NCBI GenBank assembly: GCA_938084575.1
Contig: CALKFG010000006.1
Coordinates: 62,001 to 126,000, forward strand
Origin: an uncultured Hyphomonadaceae bacterium
Lineage (GTDB): Bacteria > Pseudomonadota > Alphaproteobacteria > Caulobacterales > Hyphomonadaceae
Length of the DNA: 64,000 nt
Reading direction: 5' to 3'
Shown here: positions 23,870 through 33,261 of the stretch, one piece after another
Numbering within the stretch: position 1 is the first letter of the stretch
Layout of the letters: every line of letters starts with the position of its first letter
Made by a program: the position numbers and the translations under genes
The notes under the pieces: generated by a model
What the model was told of the DNA's origin: nothing
What the model saw: only the letters and a program-made list of their open reading frames with translations
Databases searched by the model: none

Positions 23870-25096
23870 ATGTCGCTTAGAGTTCCCATTTTGATGATCC
23901 TGATGAGTCTGTGGCTGACGGCCTGGATCCAGCCTGGTCATGCGGAGAATGGGGATGTGACGCGCGAGGATCTGCAGGCTTTGATGCAGCAGAAACAGGA
24001 TGCCATGGCCCAGCTTCAGGCATTGGAAACGGCCGAGGCTGGCGTGTCCCTGGACATCGTCTCGCTTGAAGGCGAGCTGGTTGCTGCGGCAATGGAGAGC
24101 CAGCGACAGGAAGAGCAGGCGACCACGGCGGAGCGCGAGCTCCAGTCTCTCCGTGCGCAAATGGCAGCCAGACGCCGTGACGTTTTGGAAGGCGAAGTTG
24201 CGCTTGAGGGTTTGATGGCATCATTGGCCGTGTCCGGCCGCCATCGTCCTCCGGCCTGGCTGACTGAAACCCAGGATGCCAATGTCGCGATACGGACCGC
24301 GTTACTGATGGGGCATGTTGCACCAGCGGTTAAAAGGCGGACGAGCTATCTGGCCGATGAAATCACAGCCCTGCGGCGTCTCGAGCAGGCTGCCGGACGA
24401 GAGCTTAGGCGGCTCGAGGCTGCCGAGGCAGCTCTCGCGGCGCGTCGGAGCCAGATCAATCAGCTAACAGCGACCAAACGAGCGGCCTTCCACAGTGTTC
24501 AGGAAGATGCGGACATGCTGCGTCAGCGTGTGGCGCTTCTCGCCCGAGAGACCGATACGATCCAGAAATTGCTGGCGGCGCTGGAGGCCGAGGCACCGAG
24601 GGCACCCCGGATGAAACCCCAGCTGCGGCTGGCAGCAACGTCACCGGCGTCCAGCGTCCGTTCGGATGCCCCGGTGCCCGGCATGGGGGCATTGGCAAGA
24701 AATTCGGTGAGGGGCGCTATTTCCACCCTGAGGGCGCCTGCTGCTGGCCGGCTGCTGCGCGCCTGGGGAGATCAGATGCCGGGCGGAACCCTCTCTGAGG
24801 GGCTCACCTACGCCACGCGGAGCCAGGCACAGGTGCTTGCGCCAGTGTCCGGCAGAGTTGAATTTTCCGGTCCCTTCCGGACCTATGGTCAACTCTTGAT
24901 TATTTCGACGTCTGATGGCTACCATGTGCTTCTAAGTGGCATGGCTCGGTCTTATGTCGATGTCGGACAGGATGTCGTTCAGGGAGAACCGGTTGCGCGC
25001 ATGACCCAGCGAGTCGAGCCCGCGCCGGAATTGTATATGGAAGTCCGGAGAAGCGGTGAGCCCGTTGATCCGGCGGACTGGATTGAAAGCAGCTGA
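23870..25096 (+). CDS. Murein hydrolase activator EnvC-like (degenerate LytM)
   Basis: A 408-residue exported protein. A signal peptide spans about 1-25, and a long coiled-coil region follows at about 30-240 (heptad-rich, many Glu/Gln/Arg/Ala). The C-terminal LytM/M23-fold domain (about 285-405) reads VLAPVSGRVEFSGPFRTYGQ and YHVLLSGMARSYVDVGQDV. The zinc ligands of active M23 peptidases (HxxxD and HxH) are absent, as in EnvC, which activates amidases at the division septum instead of cutting peptidoglycan itself. It is followed 20 bp later by a CtpA protease gene. Confidence 0.88.
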   Translation: MSLRVPILMILMSLWLTAWIQPGHAENGDVTREDLQALMQQKQDAMAQLQALETAEAGVSLDIVSLEGELVAAAMESQRQEEQATTAERELQSLRAQMAARRRDVLEGEVALEGLMASLAVSGRHRPPAWLTETQDANVAIRTALLMGHVAPAVKRRTSYLADEITALRRLEQAAGRELRRLEAAEAALAARRSQINQLTATKRAAFHSVQEDADMLRQRVALLARETDTIQKLLAALEAEAPRAPRMKPQLRLAATSPASSVRSDAPVPGMGALARNSVRGAISTLRAPAAGRLLRAWGDQMPGGTLSEGLTYATRSQAQVLAPVSGRVEFSGPFRTYGQLLIISTSDGYHVLLSGMARSYVDVGQDVVQGEPVARMTQRVEPAPELYMEVRRSGEPVDPADWIESS

Positions 25097-25116
25097 GCTG
25101 CAGTCGGGAGATGGTA

Positions 25117-26439
25117 ATGCGAGCAATGTTGACCGGAGCGGCCATTGGTGTGGTCCTTGGTGCAACCGCGGTTGGTGTCTCGGCTCTGGCCTGGTCGGAC
25201 GGCAAGCGGGATGAGTCGCGCCTGACGACCTATCAGCAGCTCGACCTGTTCACTGAAGTGCTTGCCCGCGCCAAGGCGGATTATGTTGAAGAAATTGATG
25301 AGGTCGAGGTGATTGAAGCTGCGATTGACGGCATGCTTACCTCGCTCGATCCTCATTCCAGTTATTTGTCGGCGGCAGACTTCAATGCCATGCAGGTGAC
25401 GACGAGCGGGCAGTATGGTGGGCTTGGCATCGAAGTGACAATGGAAGATGGCTTTGTCAAAGTCGTGACGCCGATGGATGACACGCCGGCCAGTCGTGCT
25501 GGCCTCAGGCCCGGCGACTTGTTTACCGCTATTGATGGTCGCCCAATCGTCGGGTTGAGCCTTGATGATGCGGTCAGCGATATGCGGGGAGAACCCGGCA
25601 CCGATTTGGACATCATGGTTCTGCGGGAGGGGGAGGAACCCTTCCAGATCACGCTGACACGCGAGGTCATTGAGCCAAAATCGGTGACATGGTCGCTCAA
25701 GTCCGACGATCTGCTCTACTTCCGCATTTCGACTTTTAATGAGCGCACGACGGAGACGCTGAAAAGCGCGATCGATAGTGGCAGAGATGCGCTTGGCCGG
25801 CGCCCGGCCGGGATTATTCTGGATGTCCGGAACAATGGCGGCGGGCTGCTTGATCAGGCGATTACGGTTACGGACTTATTCCTGTCCGGTGGAGAGGTCG
25901 TTTCGACGATTGGCCGGCGGCCAGGAGATATTGCCCGCTACAATGCGCGAAGTGGTGAGGTGTTTAAAACCGTCCCAATTATCGTTCTGATCAATCAGGG
26001 CTCGGCTTCCGCATCAGAAATCCTTGCCGGGGCCCTGCAGGATCGAGATCGGGCGACAATTGTGGGCATGCCAAGTTTTGGTAAGGGGTCCGTGCAGACC
26101 GTGATTCCGCTTGGAGCGGATCGCGGTGCCATCCGCCTGACGACGGCACGGTATTACACGCCGGCCGGACGCTCAATTCAGGGAACAGGTATCGAACCTG
26201 ACTTGATGATCACAGACCGGCGTCTGACGGAGGAGCAGATGGAGCGTATCCGACGGTACTCCGAGGCCGATCTGCCCAATGCTTTGAGTCATGAAAATGG
26301 CTTTGAGCGGAATGGAGGACGCCTGCCAGATGAGCAGCCGCCTGAGGATTATAAGGGCGATGACTTCCAGCTCGATCGGGCGATCGACATGCTGAGAGGC
26401 GAACAGGCTCTTGCCGGCAGCACGCCGGGGGCAGGTTAA
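25117..26439 (+). CDS. ctpA: Carboxyl-terminal processing protease, S41 family
   Basis: A 440-residue periplasmic serine protease. The N-terminal segment MLTGAAIGVVLGATAVG is a signal peptide or anchor. A PDZ domain follows at about 85-165 (GGLGIEVTMEDGFVKVVTP, then SRAGLRPGDLFTAIDG). The S41 core has RNNGGGLLDQAI, GSASASEILAGA and FGKGSVQTVIPL; Ser298 and Lys323, 25 apart, are the expected catalytic dyad. ATG 25117 is chosen since GGGAG abuts the ATG at 25111 and would leave no spacer. It probably processes envelope proteins and murein hydrolase regulators; envC is just upstream. Confidence 0.95.
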   Translation: MRAMLTGAAIGVVLGATAVGVSALAWSDGKRDESRLTTYQQLDLFTEVLARAKADYVEEIDEVEVIEAAIDGMLTSLDPHSSYLSAADFNAMQVTTSGQYGGLGIEVTMEDGFVKVVTPMDDTPASRAGLRPGDLFTAIDGRPIVGLSLDDAVSDMRGEPGTDLDIMVLREGEEPFQITLTREVIEPKSVTWSLKSDDLLYFRISTFNERTTETLKSAIDSGRDALGRRPAGIILDVRNNGGGLLDQAITVTDLFLSGGEVVSTIGRRPGDIARYNARSGEVFKTVPIIVLINQGSASASEILAGALQDRDRATIVGMPSFGKGSVQTVIPLGADRGAIRLTTARYYTPAGRSIQGTGIEPDLMITDRRLTEEQMERIRRYSEADLPNALSHENGFERNGGRLPDEQPPEDYKGDDFQLDRAIDMLRGEQALAGSTPGAG

Positions 26440-26610
26440 GGCGGGCGCCTCCACGGGCCTGCCTCGCCTGTCCGGGTCAGCGGTGACCATGTTCAGGACA
26501 AACCGGTTTTTCCACTTGGAGCACAGGCCAAACCTTAATAGGGGTTTGCGTCTTCTTAACCCTTTGGATCAATGGTCAACGTTCATGCGTTGCAACATCA
26601 CGAGACTGAA

Positions 26611-27849
26611 ATGACGAATCGCGTTGCGGGGAAACCCTCTCCAGTCAGAAGTGCCCTGTTGCATCTGTCGGGTAGCCTGCTGGCTTTTGCTGTGACGCTC
26701 TCAGCCGGCGCAGGCCTGATCCACCTGTTTGGAAATGAAGAGGCTGCGGGGCCATCCCTGAGGGTCGCGCTGTTTGCGCCTGAGGACTCGGAAGACGTTC
26801 AGTTGAAGTCGCGCCTCGCCAGTGATGATCCTTCTTTTGCGGGCCTGCCGCTTGCCCGCGATGAAAGTGCAGCGTCCGCGGCGCGCATGACCGAGCAGGC
26901 ATATGAAGAGGATTCAGGCGATGCCCCCTTCCGGCCCGGCATGACGGAGTTTGCGGGCGATGAGCCCCGGCTGGGCGTTCGCATAAATGGCCAGGACGTC
27001 CTGCCCGGCCAGTCATTGAGCGAAGTCAGCCGTCGGGCATCCGAACGGACTGGTGATGTCGGGTCACCACTGGATCTTGCCGCCGATACACCGTTTGGAA
27101 AATTCGCCCGCGTTTTTGAGAATCCGGAAAACAGTCCAACGGTCTCGATCATCGTCGGCGGCTTGGGGATTAACTGGGCGAGAAGCGTCTCGGCGATCGA
27201 GGAACTGCCTCCTGAGGTTACCCTGTCCTTTGCCCCGACGGCGCCCAATCTGTCGTCCTGGATACAGCGTGCCCGGGCGGCCGGACACGAGGTTCTGATT
27301 GAGCTGCCGATGGAACCCTATGATTATGGACGGGCGCGACCGCATGCGCAGATGTTGCGGGTCAATGCGTCCGCCAGTCAGAATGTCCGCAATCTTGGAA
27401 TTCTGCTGGCGCGTGCGTCGGATTATGCGGGCGTGATCAATTTTCAGGGCGATCATTTTGCCACCCGGGCCGAAGCCCTTACCCCTGTTTTCGCCAGCCT
27501 CAGGGAGCGTGGACTCGCCTTTTTCGGCGGTGGAAATCTGACCGGCTCAGAACTGGCGACCGTGGCACAGGCAGAAAATTTGATATTCGGACAGGCGGAC
27601 ACGGCCATCGACGCCCGGCCTGAAGCGGCGGAGATTGAGTCTGCGCTTCTCTTGCTTGAAGCGGAGGCTTTGGAGCATGGTGCGTCGCTGGGAACTGCGA
27701 TGCCGTTCCCGATCACAGTCGACCTGCTGAATGCCTGGTTTGAAAGACTGGACCAGCAGGGCATTGTACTGGCGCCGGCATCCCATTTTGCCCGTCAGGC
27801 CGTTACGTCTGGTCAGATCAAAGTCGCCGAGCTAAATCCCCAGGGGTGA
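26611..27849 (+). CDS. Divergent polysaccharide deacetylase family protein (YibQ-like)
   Basis: A 412-residue protein with an N-terminal membrane or signal segment (about 14-38), then about 140 low-complexity residues, then the divergent polysaccharide deacetylase domain from about 165 on: VSIIVGGLGINWARSVSAI, LPPEVTLSFAPTAPNL, AGHEVLIELPMEPYDYG and GVINFQGDHFATR. The enzymatic activity of this family is unproven. The start could also be ATG 26572 (13 residues longer); neither has a strong ribosome-binding site. The gene order envC-ctpA-this gene-rppH is conserved in alphaproteobacteria. Confidence 0.85.
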   Translation: MTNRVAGKPSPVRSALLHLSGSLLAFAVTLSAGAGLIHLFGNEEAAGPSLRVALFAPEDSEDVQLKSRLASDDPSFAGLPLARDESAASAARMTEQAYEEDSGDAPFRPGMTEFAGDEPRLGVRINGQDVLPGQSLSEVSRRASERTGDVGSPLDLAADTPFGKFARVFENPENSPTVSIIVGGLGINWARSVSAIEELPPEVTLSFAPTAPNLSSWIQRARAAGHEVLIELPMEPYDYGRARPHAQMLRVNASASQNVRNLGILLARASDYAGVINFQGDHFATRAEALTPVFASLRERGLAFFGGGNLTGSELATVAQAENLIFGQADTAIDARPEAAEIESALLLLEAEALEHGASLGTAMPFPITVDLLNAWFERLDQQGIVLAPASHFARQAVTSGQIKVAELNPQG

Positions 27850-28346
27850 CTGACTCTATCAAAGACCCCGCCCGTTACCGCGCCAATGTCGGCCTGGCTC
27901 TTTTCTCGCGCCAGGGCCATGTTTTTATTGGCCGGCGGATCAACGGGCGTGGACCGTTTCAATGGCAAATGCCGCAGGGGGGGGTGGACAGCAATGAGTC
28001 CCTTCGTGACGCGGCCTTACGAGAAATGGACGAGGAAATTGGTGTCGCTGGAAAACTTGTCGATGTTATCGACGAAACCGAGGACTGGATTTATTATGAT
28101 TTTCCGCCCGAGTTAAAGCGCCGAATGGGCGGGCCGTTTCTGGGGCAACGCCAAAAATGGTTCGCCTTCCGGTTCAAGGGGGCGGATAGTGATGTCCGCC
28201 TTGATAAGCATACGCCTGAATTCGACGCATGGCGGTGGGCTCCCCTCGAAACCGTGCCGGGGCTGATCGTCCCCTTTAAGAGACCAGTCTATGAGATCAT
28301 CGCCCGACGTTTTGCCCCTTGGGCGGGACCGCCATCGGACGCCTAG
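27846..28346 (+). CDS. rppH: RNA pyrophosphohydrolase, Nudix family
   Basis: A 166-residue Nudix hydrolase that removes pyrophosphate from 5'-triphosphorylated mRNA to trigger decay. The Nudix box is GGVDSNESLRDAALREMDEE plus IGV, and the RppH-type N-terminus RANVGLALFSRQGHVFIGRR and QWQMPQGGVD are present. The start is GTG at 27846, overlapping the upstream stop as GTGA, which implies coupled translation. It converges with hpt, whose stop is 3 bp away. Confidence 0.93.
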   Translation: MTDSIKDPARYRANVGLALFSRQGHVFIGRRINGRGPFQWQMPQGGVDSNESLRDAALREMDEEIGVAGKLVDVIDETEDWIYYDFPPELKRRMGGPFLGQRQKWFAFRFKGADSDVRLDKHTPEFDAWRWAPLETVPGLIVPFKRPVYEIIARRFAPWAGPPSDA

Positions 28347-28349
28347 ATC

Positions 28350-28874
28350 TCAGTCGAGGGCGCCCAAAAAGGGGAGTCCGCGATATTTTCCGGCGTCGTC
28401 CATACCATAGCCGATGAGATAACGGGACGGCACATCAAATGCGTGGAAATCAACCCCGTCTGGGCCTGAGGGGGCATTCGGTTTGCGGGCAAGCGCGCAT
28501 GTTATGACTTCGCGGGCGCCCTTGGCCTGAAGATGTTGGCGGGCAAAACTCAGCGTCCGACCTGTATCAAAGACATCGTCGAGTAACAGAACGCCACGGC
28601 CTGCAACGGGGCGGGCGATATCGGCCCGAACAACAATACGTCCACTCGATTCGCGCGCATCGCCATAGCTTTCCAGCCAGATCGCGTCGAGGACAGGATG
28701 GACATTGTAACGCGACAACGCCTTCATCAGATCGGTTGTGAACGGCATAGCCCCGATCAGAATAGATACAATCGTCCAGTCGCCTTCCAGCCTGGGCGCC
28801 AATTGCTGTGCCAGCCTTTCGATGTGCTGGTGCAGCTCGTCCTCGGTCAGGATCACGTCTAGATCAGTTGTCAT
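28350..28874 (-). CDS. hpt: Hypoxanthine phosphoribosyltransferase
   Basis: A 174-residue type I PRTase for purine salvage, converting hypoxanthine (and guanine) to IMP/GMP. The PRPP loop is VLLLDDVFDTGRTL, the flexible loop region is AIWLESYGDARESSGRIVV, and the purine-binding end is FDVPSRYLIGYGMDDAGKYRGLPF. The start MTTDLDVIL at 28874 overlaps the end of the upstream zinc-ribbon gene by 11 bases, with a GGGGGTG site before it. Confidence 0.92.
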   Translation of the reverse strand: MTTDLDVILTEDELHQHIERLAQQLAPRLEGDWTIVSILIGAMPFTTDLMKALSRYNVHPVLDAIWLESYGDARESSGRIVVRADIARPVAGRGVLLLDDVFDTGRTLSFARQHLQAKGAREVITCALARKPNAPSGPDGVDFHAFDVPSRYLIGYGMDDAGKYRGLPFLGALD

Positions 28875-29541
28875 CGACACCCCCGGTGGAATTTGCAGGC
28901 GTCCGAAAGCTGATCGGGACGAAGGACAGGTCAAGCTCGAATGCCTCATAGGGCGGATCTTCGATCCGCATGGTAAATTGACCGGTCTGACGCCCCTCAA
29001 TATAGGCTGGCGTGATCTGGGAATAGCTCTCGGCCACAAGAGCGCCGGATTCATCGATGAGGCTGACACGGACGTGGGGGGCTTCGACCGGTTTGCGCGA
29101 AATATTACGCACTGCGCCGCGCACCTCCAGAATCGGTGTTGTGCCATCGAAGAACCGCTTTGGTTCCGCGCTGACAAATTCCATCTGGAACCGATTGACG
29201 TCTAATCCGGCGAGGCGGAAGACAGAGGCGGACTGCGGCCAGATGCCGGCGACCTCGTCGCGGAAAAAAACCGATGTTCCGATCAGGCCAATCAGGACGG
29301 CTGAGGTCCCGACCCAGGCCAGGGTGGCTGCCCTTCGGCTGAACTGCCGCCGCCGCTCCAGCAGCTGCGCGCGGTAAGTCTCATGCGCCCCCGGGAGACG
29401 CAAACTGGAAGCCGACTCGTCGGATCTGGAAACAAACCACATATGGCTACAGGTTGCGCACTTCACGGTCCTGCCGCTTTCGCCAATCGTCGAATCATCG
29501 GCGAAGTACTGCGTCTCACATTCAGGACAGCTGAGGATCAT
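28864..29541 (-). CDS. MJ0042-type zinc-ribbon, DUF3426 membrane protein
   Basis: A 225-residue protein. The N-terminal zinc ribbon has CxxC pairs at Cys5/Cys8 and Cys28/Cys31 (ILSCPECETQYFADDSTIG, then KCATCSHMWF). A linker precedes one transmembrane helix at about 73-95 (LAWVGTSAVLIGLIGTSVFF). The periplasmic DUF3426 domain follows (LEVRGAVRNISRKPVEAPHV, EFELDLSFVP-like end). Function is unknown; the arrangement suggests signalling or regulation across the inner membrane. It is divergent from ftsE with 68 bp between starts, a common neighbourhood in alphaproteobacteria. Confidence 0.85.
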   Translation of the reverse strand: MILSCPECETQYFADDSTIGESGRTVKCATCSHMWFVSRSDESASSLRLPGAHETYRAQLLERRRQFSRRAATLAWVGTSAVLIGLIGTSVFFRDEVAGIWPQSASVFRLAGLDVNRFQMEFVSAEPKRFFDGTTPILEVRGAVRNISRKPVEAPHVRVSLIDESGALVAESYSQITPAYIEGRQTGQFTMRIEDPPYEAFELDLSFVPISFRTPANSTGGVDDN

Positions 29542-29609
29542 GGCTTGGACAATCGCCCATTTCGCGAGAATAGTCGATACAATCGTCACGGCTGATTGAA
29601 AGCTTTTAC

Positions 29610-30323
29610 ATGTCCCGAGTTCGGTTTGATTTTGATGATGACAGCGCCGTTCGGATGGACGAGGTCGGTCTGAATTATCATGATGGTGAGGATATTCTGC
29701 GAGACGTCGGTCTGACATTGCCCAAGGGCTCGTTCAGCTTCCTGACAGGTCCTTCTGGTGCCGGCAAATCAACTCTTTTAAAACTTATGTACCTGGCTCT
29801 GTCCCCCAGCCGGGGAGACATCTGCCTGTTCGGTCGTTCGACGCGTCTCCTCAAGCGACGTGACCTCGTTACGCTGAGGCGACGTATTGGCGTCGTGTTT
29901 CAGGAGTTTCGTCTGCTGGATCATCTCTCTGCATTTGAGAATGTCGCGCTTCCTCTCAGAGTAGCTGGGCACAGACTCGCAACTTACCAGAATGAGGTGG
30001 AGGATCTGTTGCGCTGGGTCGGCCTGAGCGACCGTATAGATGCCCGGCCATCAGAACTCTCGGGCGGGGAACAGCAGCGCGTTGCCATTGCGAGGGCATT
30101 GATCAACAAACCGGACCTGCTCATCGCCGATGAGCCGACAGGCAATGTGGACCCTGAAATGAGCCGCAAGATTCTGAGACTGTTCATGGAATTAAATAAA
30201 CGGTTTGGAACCACGGTTTTTATTGCAACGCATGATCTTGCCCTGGTGGATGAATTTGACCGGCCTGCTTACGAGATCCATCTGGGCCGGCTGCGCGGGC
30301 GTCGGCGGGGGGCGGCAGCATGA
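29610..30323 (+). CDS. ftsE: Cell division ATP-binding protein FtsE
   Basis: A 237-residue ABC ATPase. With FtsX it couples ATP hydrolysis to activation of periplasmic amidase activators at the septum. Walker A GPSGAGKSTL is at about 47-56, the signature LSGGEQQRVAIARAL mid-protein, Walker B LLIADEPTGNVDPE, and the H-loop IATHDLAL. The first 15 residues (acidic) extend beyond the usual N-terminus; ATG at residue 16 (MDEVGLNY) is an alternative start. It overlaps ftsX by 4 bases. The FtsEX target family, EnvC, is encoded 5 kb upstream. Confidence 0.95.
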   Translation: MSRVRFDFDDDSAVRMDEVGLNYHDGEDILRDVGLTLPKGSFSFLTGPSGAGKSTLLKLMYLALSPSRGDICLFGRSTRLLKRRDLVTLRRRIGVVFQEFRLLDHLSAFENVALPLRVAGHRLATYQNEVEDLLRWVGLSDRIDARPSELSGGEQQRVAIARALINKPDLLIADEPTGNVDPEMSRKILRLFMELNKRFGTTVFIATHDLALVDEFDRPAYEIHLGRLRGRRRGAAA

Positions 30324-31192
30324 CTCGGGAATCCCCGCTTTTGCCGGTTAGTGATGCCCGTGAGGCCGCCTTGTTTTTCGTGATCGGTGCGCTTTGCTTT
30401 CTTGCGGCGCTGGCTGCCCTGACGGTGCGGGGAACCTATGTCGCGGCCGCGGCCTGGGGAGATCAGATCGAAGGCGAGGTGACCGTGATCCTTGAGGACA
30501 CAGATATGCGCACCGCTGCCGAAGTGGCGTCGGATATCCAGAATCTGTCCAGCGTGGTCGACGCCCGCATATTGTCGCGGGATGAGATCGAGGCCTTGCT
30601 GGCGCCCAGTTTTGGTCCCGGCGGCTTGCCCGAGGGGCTGCCCGTGCCGATTTTGATCGCGGTCCAGGCGGATATGAGTGCAGGCGATCCCGTGCCGGAC
30701 ATTGAACGCCTGCTCAGAGCGGCCGATCTTGCCGGAGATGTCGGGGCCCATGCCGGGTTTGCCGGTCATGTTCGCCGGGCTCTTTCGGTTCTGCGTATGG
30801 TTGGGCTCGGTGCCGTCGGGCTGCTGGCCGCGACCGCGATCTCTGTGATCGCATTCGCGACGCATGCGGCTCTTCTGGCGCGTCGGGACATTGTCAATGT
30901 GTTGCATCTGTCAGGTGCAGAGGATCGTTTTATCGCCGGTTTGTTCGCCCGGCGGTTTTGGGGTTTGGCCTCGCAGGCCGGCATTGGCGGGGCCCTCGCC
31001 GCATTGATGGTCACCGCACTGATCGTTTTTTCTGCGTCCGGTCGCGCCGGTGTGGAGGCTGAATTGTTGCCAAGGCTAAGCCTGGATATCTGGGACTTTC
31101 TTATCCTTTCTTCGGCTCCGGTTACCGCGGGGCTGGCGGCACGTGGCGCCGCGCGCTTGACAGTGCTCAGAGCCCTCAAGGAGATGAGATGA
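30320..31192 (+). CDS. ftsX: Cell division protein FtsX
   Basis: A 290-residue permease-like partner of FtsE. Four membrane segments are visible: about 15-38, 158-182, 212-235 and 258-280. The periplasmic domain between the first and second (about 40-155) includes GEVTVILEDTDMRTAAEVAS and ARILSRDEIEALLAP, typical of FtsX. ATGA overlaps with ftsE before and with the acyltransferase gene after indicate one operon. Confidence 0.92.
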   Translation: MTRESPLLPVSDAREAALFFVIGALCFLAALAALTVRGTYVAAAAWGDQIEGEVTVILEDTDMRTAAEVASDIQNLSSVVDARILSRDEIEALLAPSFGPGGLPEGLPVPILIAVQADMSAGDPVPDIERLLRAADLAGDVGAHAGFAGHVRRALSVLRMVGLGAVGLLAATAISVIAFATHAALLARRDIVNVLHLSGAEDRFIAGLFARRFWGLASQAGIGGALAALMVTALIVFSASGRAGVEAELLPRLSLDIWDFLILSSAPVTAGLAARGAARLTVLRALKEMR

Positions 31193-31932
31193 CCCTTCTG
31201 CGTTCGCTTCTTTTCGTTCTATGGCTGTATGGCAGCATGGCTGTTCTGGGCCTTTTGGGGTTGCCGGCCTTGTTCCTCCCCCGGCGTATCATGGTCGGTG
31301 TCATCCGGTTCTATGCGCATCTGGTGATCTTCGGTCTCAAGCTGATTTGTGGCATCCAAGTTGAGTTCAGGGGACGTGAACATGCTCATGCCGGGGCGCA
31401 ACTGGTGGTGGGAAAGCATCAGGCTATGCTCGACGTGTTTATGCCCTTCATCTTATTTGATGACCCAGTGGTGGTGATGAAGCGGGAGCTGCTGTGGTAT
31501 CCTTTTCTGGGCTGGTACGCGCTGAAATCCCGACAGATTCCAATCGACCGGGCGGGTGGTGCGAAAACCATGCGCAAGATGTTGAAAGCGGCTCAGGCAA
31601 CCGTGCCACAGGGGCAGGGGCGCCAGTTGACCATCTTTCCGGAAGGGACACGTACGCTGCCAGGTGCAGCGCCAGCCTATAAGCCGGCGGGTTTGCGTGC
31701 TTTTTACAAGGCGCTCAACCTGCCGATTATTCCTATGGCGACGAATTCGGGTCTGTGCTGGCCGGCCCGGGGTGTGCGGCGCAAACCGGGCAAGATCGTG
31801 TATGAATTGCTGCCACCGTTGCCTCCTGACATGCCTCCGAAGGAAATGCTGGCGCGTCTTCAAGAGGCGCTGGAAACGGCCTCCGACGAGCTGCTCGAGG
31901 AAGGCCGCAAGGCGCAGTCGAATACGGGTTGA
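31189..31932 (+). CDS. plsC: 1-acyl-sn-glycerol-3-phosphate acyltransferase
   Basis: A 247-residue inner-membrane enzyme that acylates lysophosphatidic acid to phosphatidic acid. Membrane helices lie at about 5-30 and 38-55. The catalytic HX4D motif is GKHQAMLD (His77, Asp82), and the acceptor site is TIFPEGTRTLPG. The gene overlaps ftsX by ATGA and the glycosylase gene by one base, so lipid synthesis, division and repair genes share a transcript. Confidence 0.93.
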   Translation: MTLLRSLLFVLWLYGSMAVLGLLGLPALFLPRRIMVGVIRFYAHLVIFGLKLICGIQVEFRGREHAHAGAQLVVGKHQAMLDVFMPFILFDDPVVVMKRELLWYPFLGWYALKSRQIPIDRAGGAKTMRKMLKAAQATVPQGQGRQLTIFPEGTRTLPGAAPAYKPAGLRAFYKALNLPIIPMATNSGLCWPARGVRRKPGKIVYELLPPLPPDMPPKEMLARLQEALETASDELLEEGRKAQSNTG

Positions 31933-32555
31933 TGGCGCCGACGGCAGATCAGCTCGCACGGGCCTGTATCGCCCTGTCCAGGCGTGACCCTGTGCTTCGG
32001 CAGGCCTTTAAGGTGACGGCGATCCCGGACTGGCGACATGCCGACCCAACTTACGCGACACTGGCACGGGCGGTTGTACATCAGCTTTTGTCCGTGAAGG
32101 CGGCTGGCACGATCTGGCGGCGCATTCAGGATATGTTCGAGGGCCATGTCGACGCCGGCGCACTTCTGGCCACACGCTCTGAGGTCCTGCGCGCCTGCGG
32201 CCTGTCGCATCCGAAAATCAGACATCTCCAATCGATTGCCGAAGCCCTTGAGAGCGGCGCGCTGTGCTTCCATCGGCTTGAGACAGAGCCCTATCCGGTT
32301 GCGCGTCGCGAGTTGATGGCCGTGAAGGGGATTGGGCCATGGACGGCCGACCTGTTTCTGATGACGGCGATGGGGCAGCTGGATGCCTTCCCAGAAGGGG
32401 ATGTTGGGCTGATGGAGGCGTATCGGCAGATTTCCGGTCGAGACATGCGGCATACGGCGCAGGAGTTTACGGCCCTCGCCGGGGACTGGCGGCCTTATCG
32501 GGCAGTGGCCGCCCACCTGCTTTGGGCCTGGCTGAACCATAGTCGGGTGGTCTGA
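31932..32555 (+). CDS. DNA-3-methyladenine glycosylase (AlkA/HhH-GPD family)
   Basis: A 207-residue base-excision repair glycosylase for alkylated purines. The helix-hairpin-helix is LMAVKGIGPWTADLFLM at about 122-138, with the catalytic Asp shortly after in AFPEGDVGLMEAY. It lacks the N-terminal domain of E. coli AlkA, as in the short AlkA-like class. The ATG at 31932 shares its first base with the plsC stop codon (TGATG). Confidence 0.9.
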   Translation: MAPTADQLARACIALSRRDPVLRQAFKVTAIPDWRHADPTYATLARAVVHQLLSVKAAGTIWRRIQDMFEGHVDAGALLATRSEVLRACGLSHPKIRHLQSIAEALESGALCFHRLETEPYPVARRELMAVKGIGPWTADLFLMTAMGQLDAFPEGDVGLMEAYRQISGRDMRHTAQEFTALAGDWRPYRAVAAHLLWAWLNHSRVV

Positions 32556-32676
32556 TCGCGGCGGGATTGGCAGGATGGGGAAGCTGTCATAGTTTCGTGA
32601 TAGGAATCATGCAGAGTGTGGAGTTCAGACAGGGAGGTCGTTTTCCAAGCATTCGAGAATTACCCTCCGGAGGGTC

Positions 32677-33258
32677 ATGGGGAGACGAGGCGCCGTGGCT
32701 GAAATTCTGACCCATCCCCCGAACGGCCGTCCGGCGCTGGTCCTGAACGCCGACTTTCGGCCATTGTCTTACTATCCGCTGTCGCTGTGGTGCTGGCAGG
32801 ATGTTGTCAAAGCCGTGTTTCTGGATCGCGTCGAAATTATTGCAGAATACGACGCGTTTGTGCGCAGCCCGAGTTTCGAAATGCGGCTGCCGAGTGTGAT
32901 CGCGTTAAGAGACTTTGTGCGCCAGGATCGCGATCCTGCCTTTACACGGTTTAACGTTTTTTTGCGTGACGGTTTCAGCTGTGCCTATTGCGGGTCAAAT
33001 GATGCCCTGACATTCGACCATGTGGTTCCCCGCTCTAAGGGCGGGAGGACCGTTTGGGAAAACATCGTCGCGGCCTGTTCCCCATGTAACCTTAAAAAGG
33101 GCGGGCGGCTTCCCAGAGACTGCGAGATGCAGCTTACGATCAGACCGCATCGACCAACGCACTACCAGCTGCAGGAAATTGGCCGCAGGTTTCCCCCTCA
33201 TTACCTGCATGAAACCTGGATGGACTACCTTTACTGGGATGTCGAACTCGACGCCTGA
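32677..33258 (+). CDS. HNH endonuclease-domain protein
   Basis: A 193-residue protein. The N-terminal 90 residues are of a conserved type (ALVLNADFRPLSYYPLSLWC) and the C-terminal half carries an HNH nuclease fold with zinc cysteines (CAYCGSNDALTFDHVVPRS, then NIVAACSPCNLKKGGR). The DH, N and the two CxxC are intact. This small chromosomal HNH family is widespread and not tied to mobile DNA; its substrate is unknown, with repair or restriction-like roles possible. ATG 32677 has GGAGGG four bases upstream. Confidence 0.88.
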   Translation: MGRRGAVAEILTHPPNGRPALVLNADFRPLSYYPLSLWCWQDVVKAVFLDRVEIIAEYDAFVRSPSFEMRLPSVIALRDFVRQDRDPAFTRFNVFLRDGFSCAYCGSNDALTFDHVVPRSKGGRTVWENIVAACSPCNLKKGGRLPRDCEMQLTIRPHRPTHYQLQEIGRRFPPHYLHETWMDYLYWDVELDA

Positions 33259-33261
33259 CGG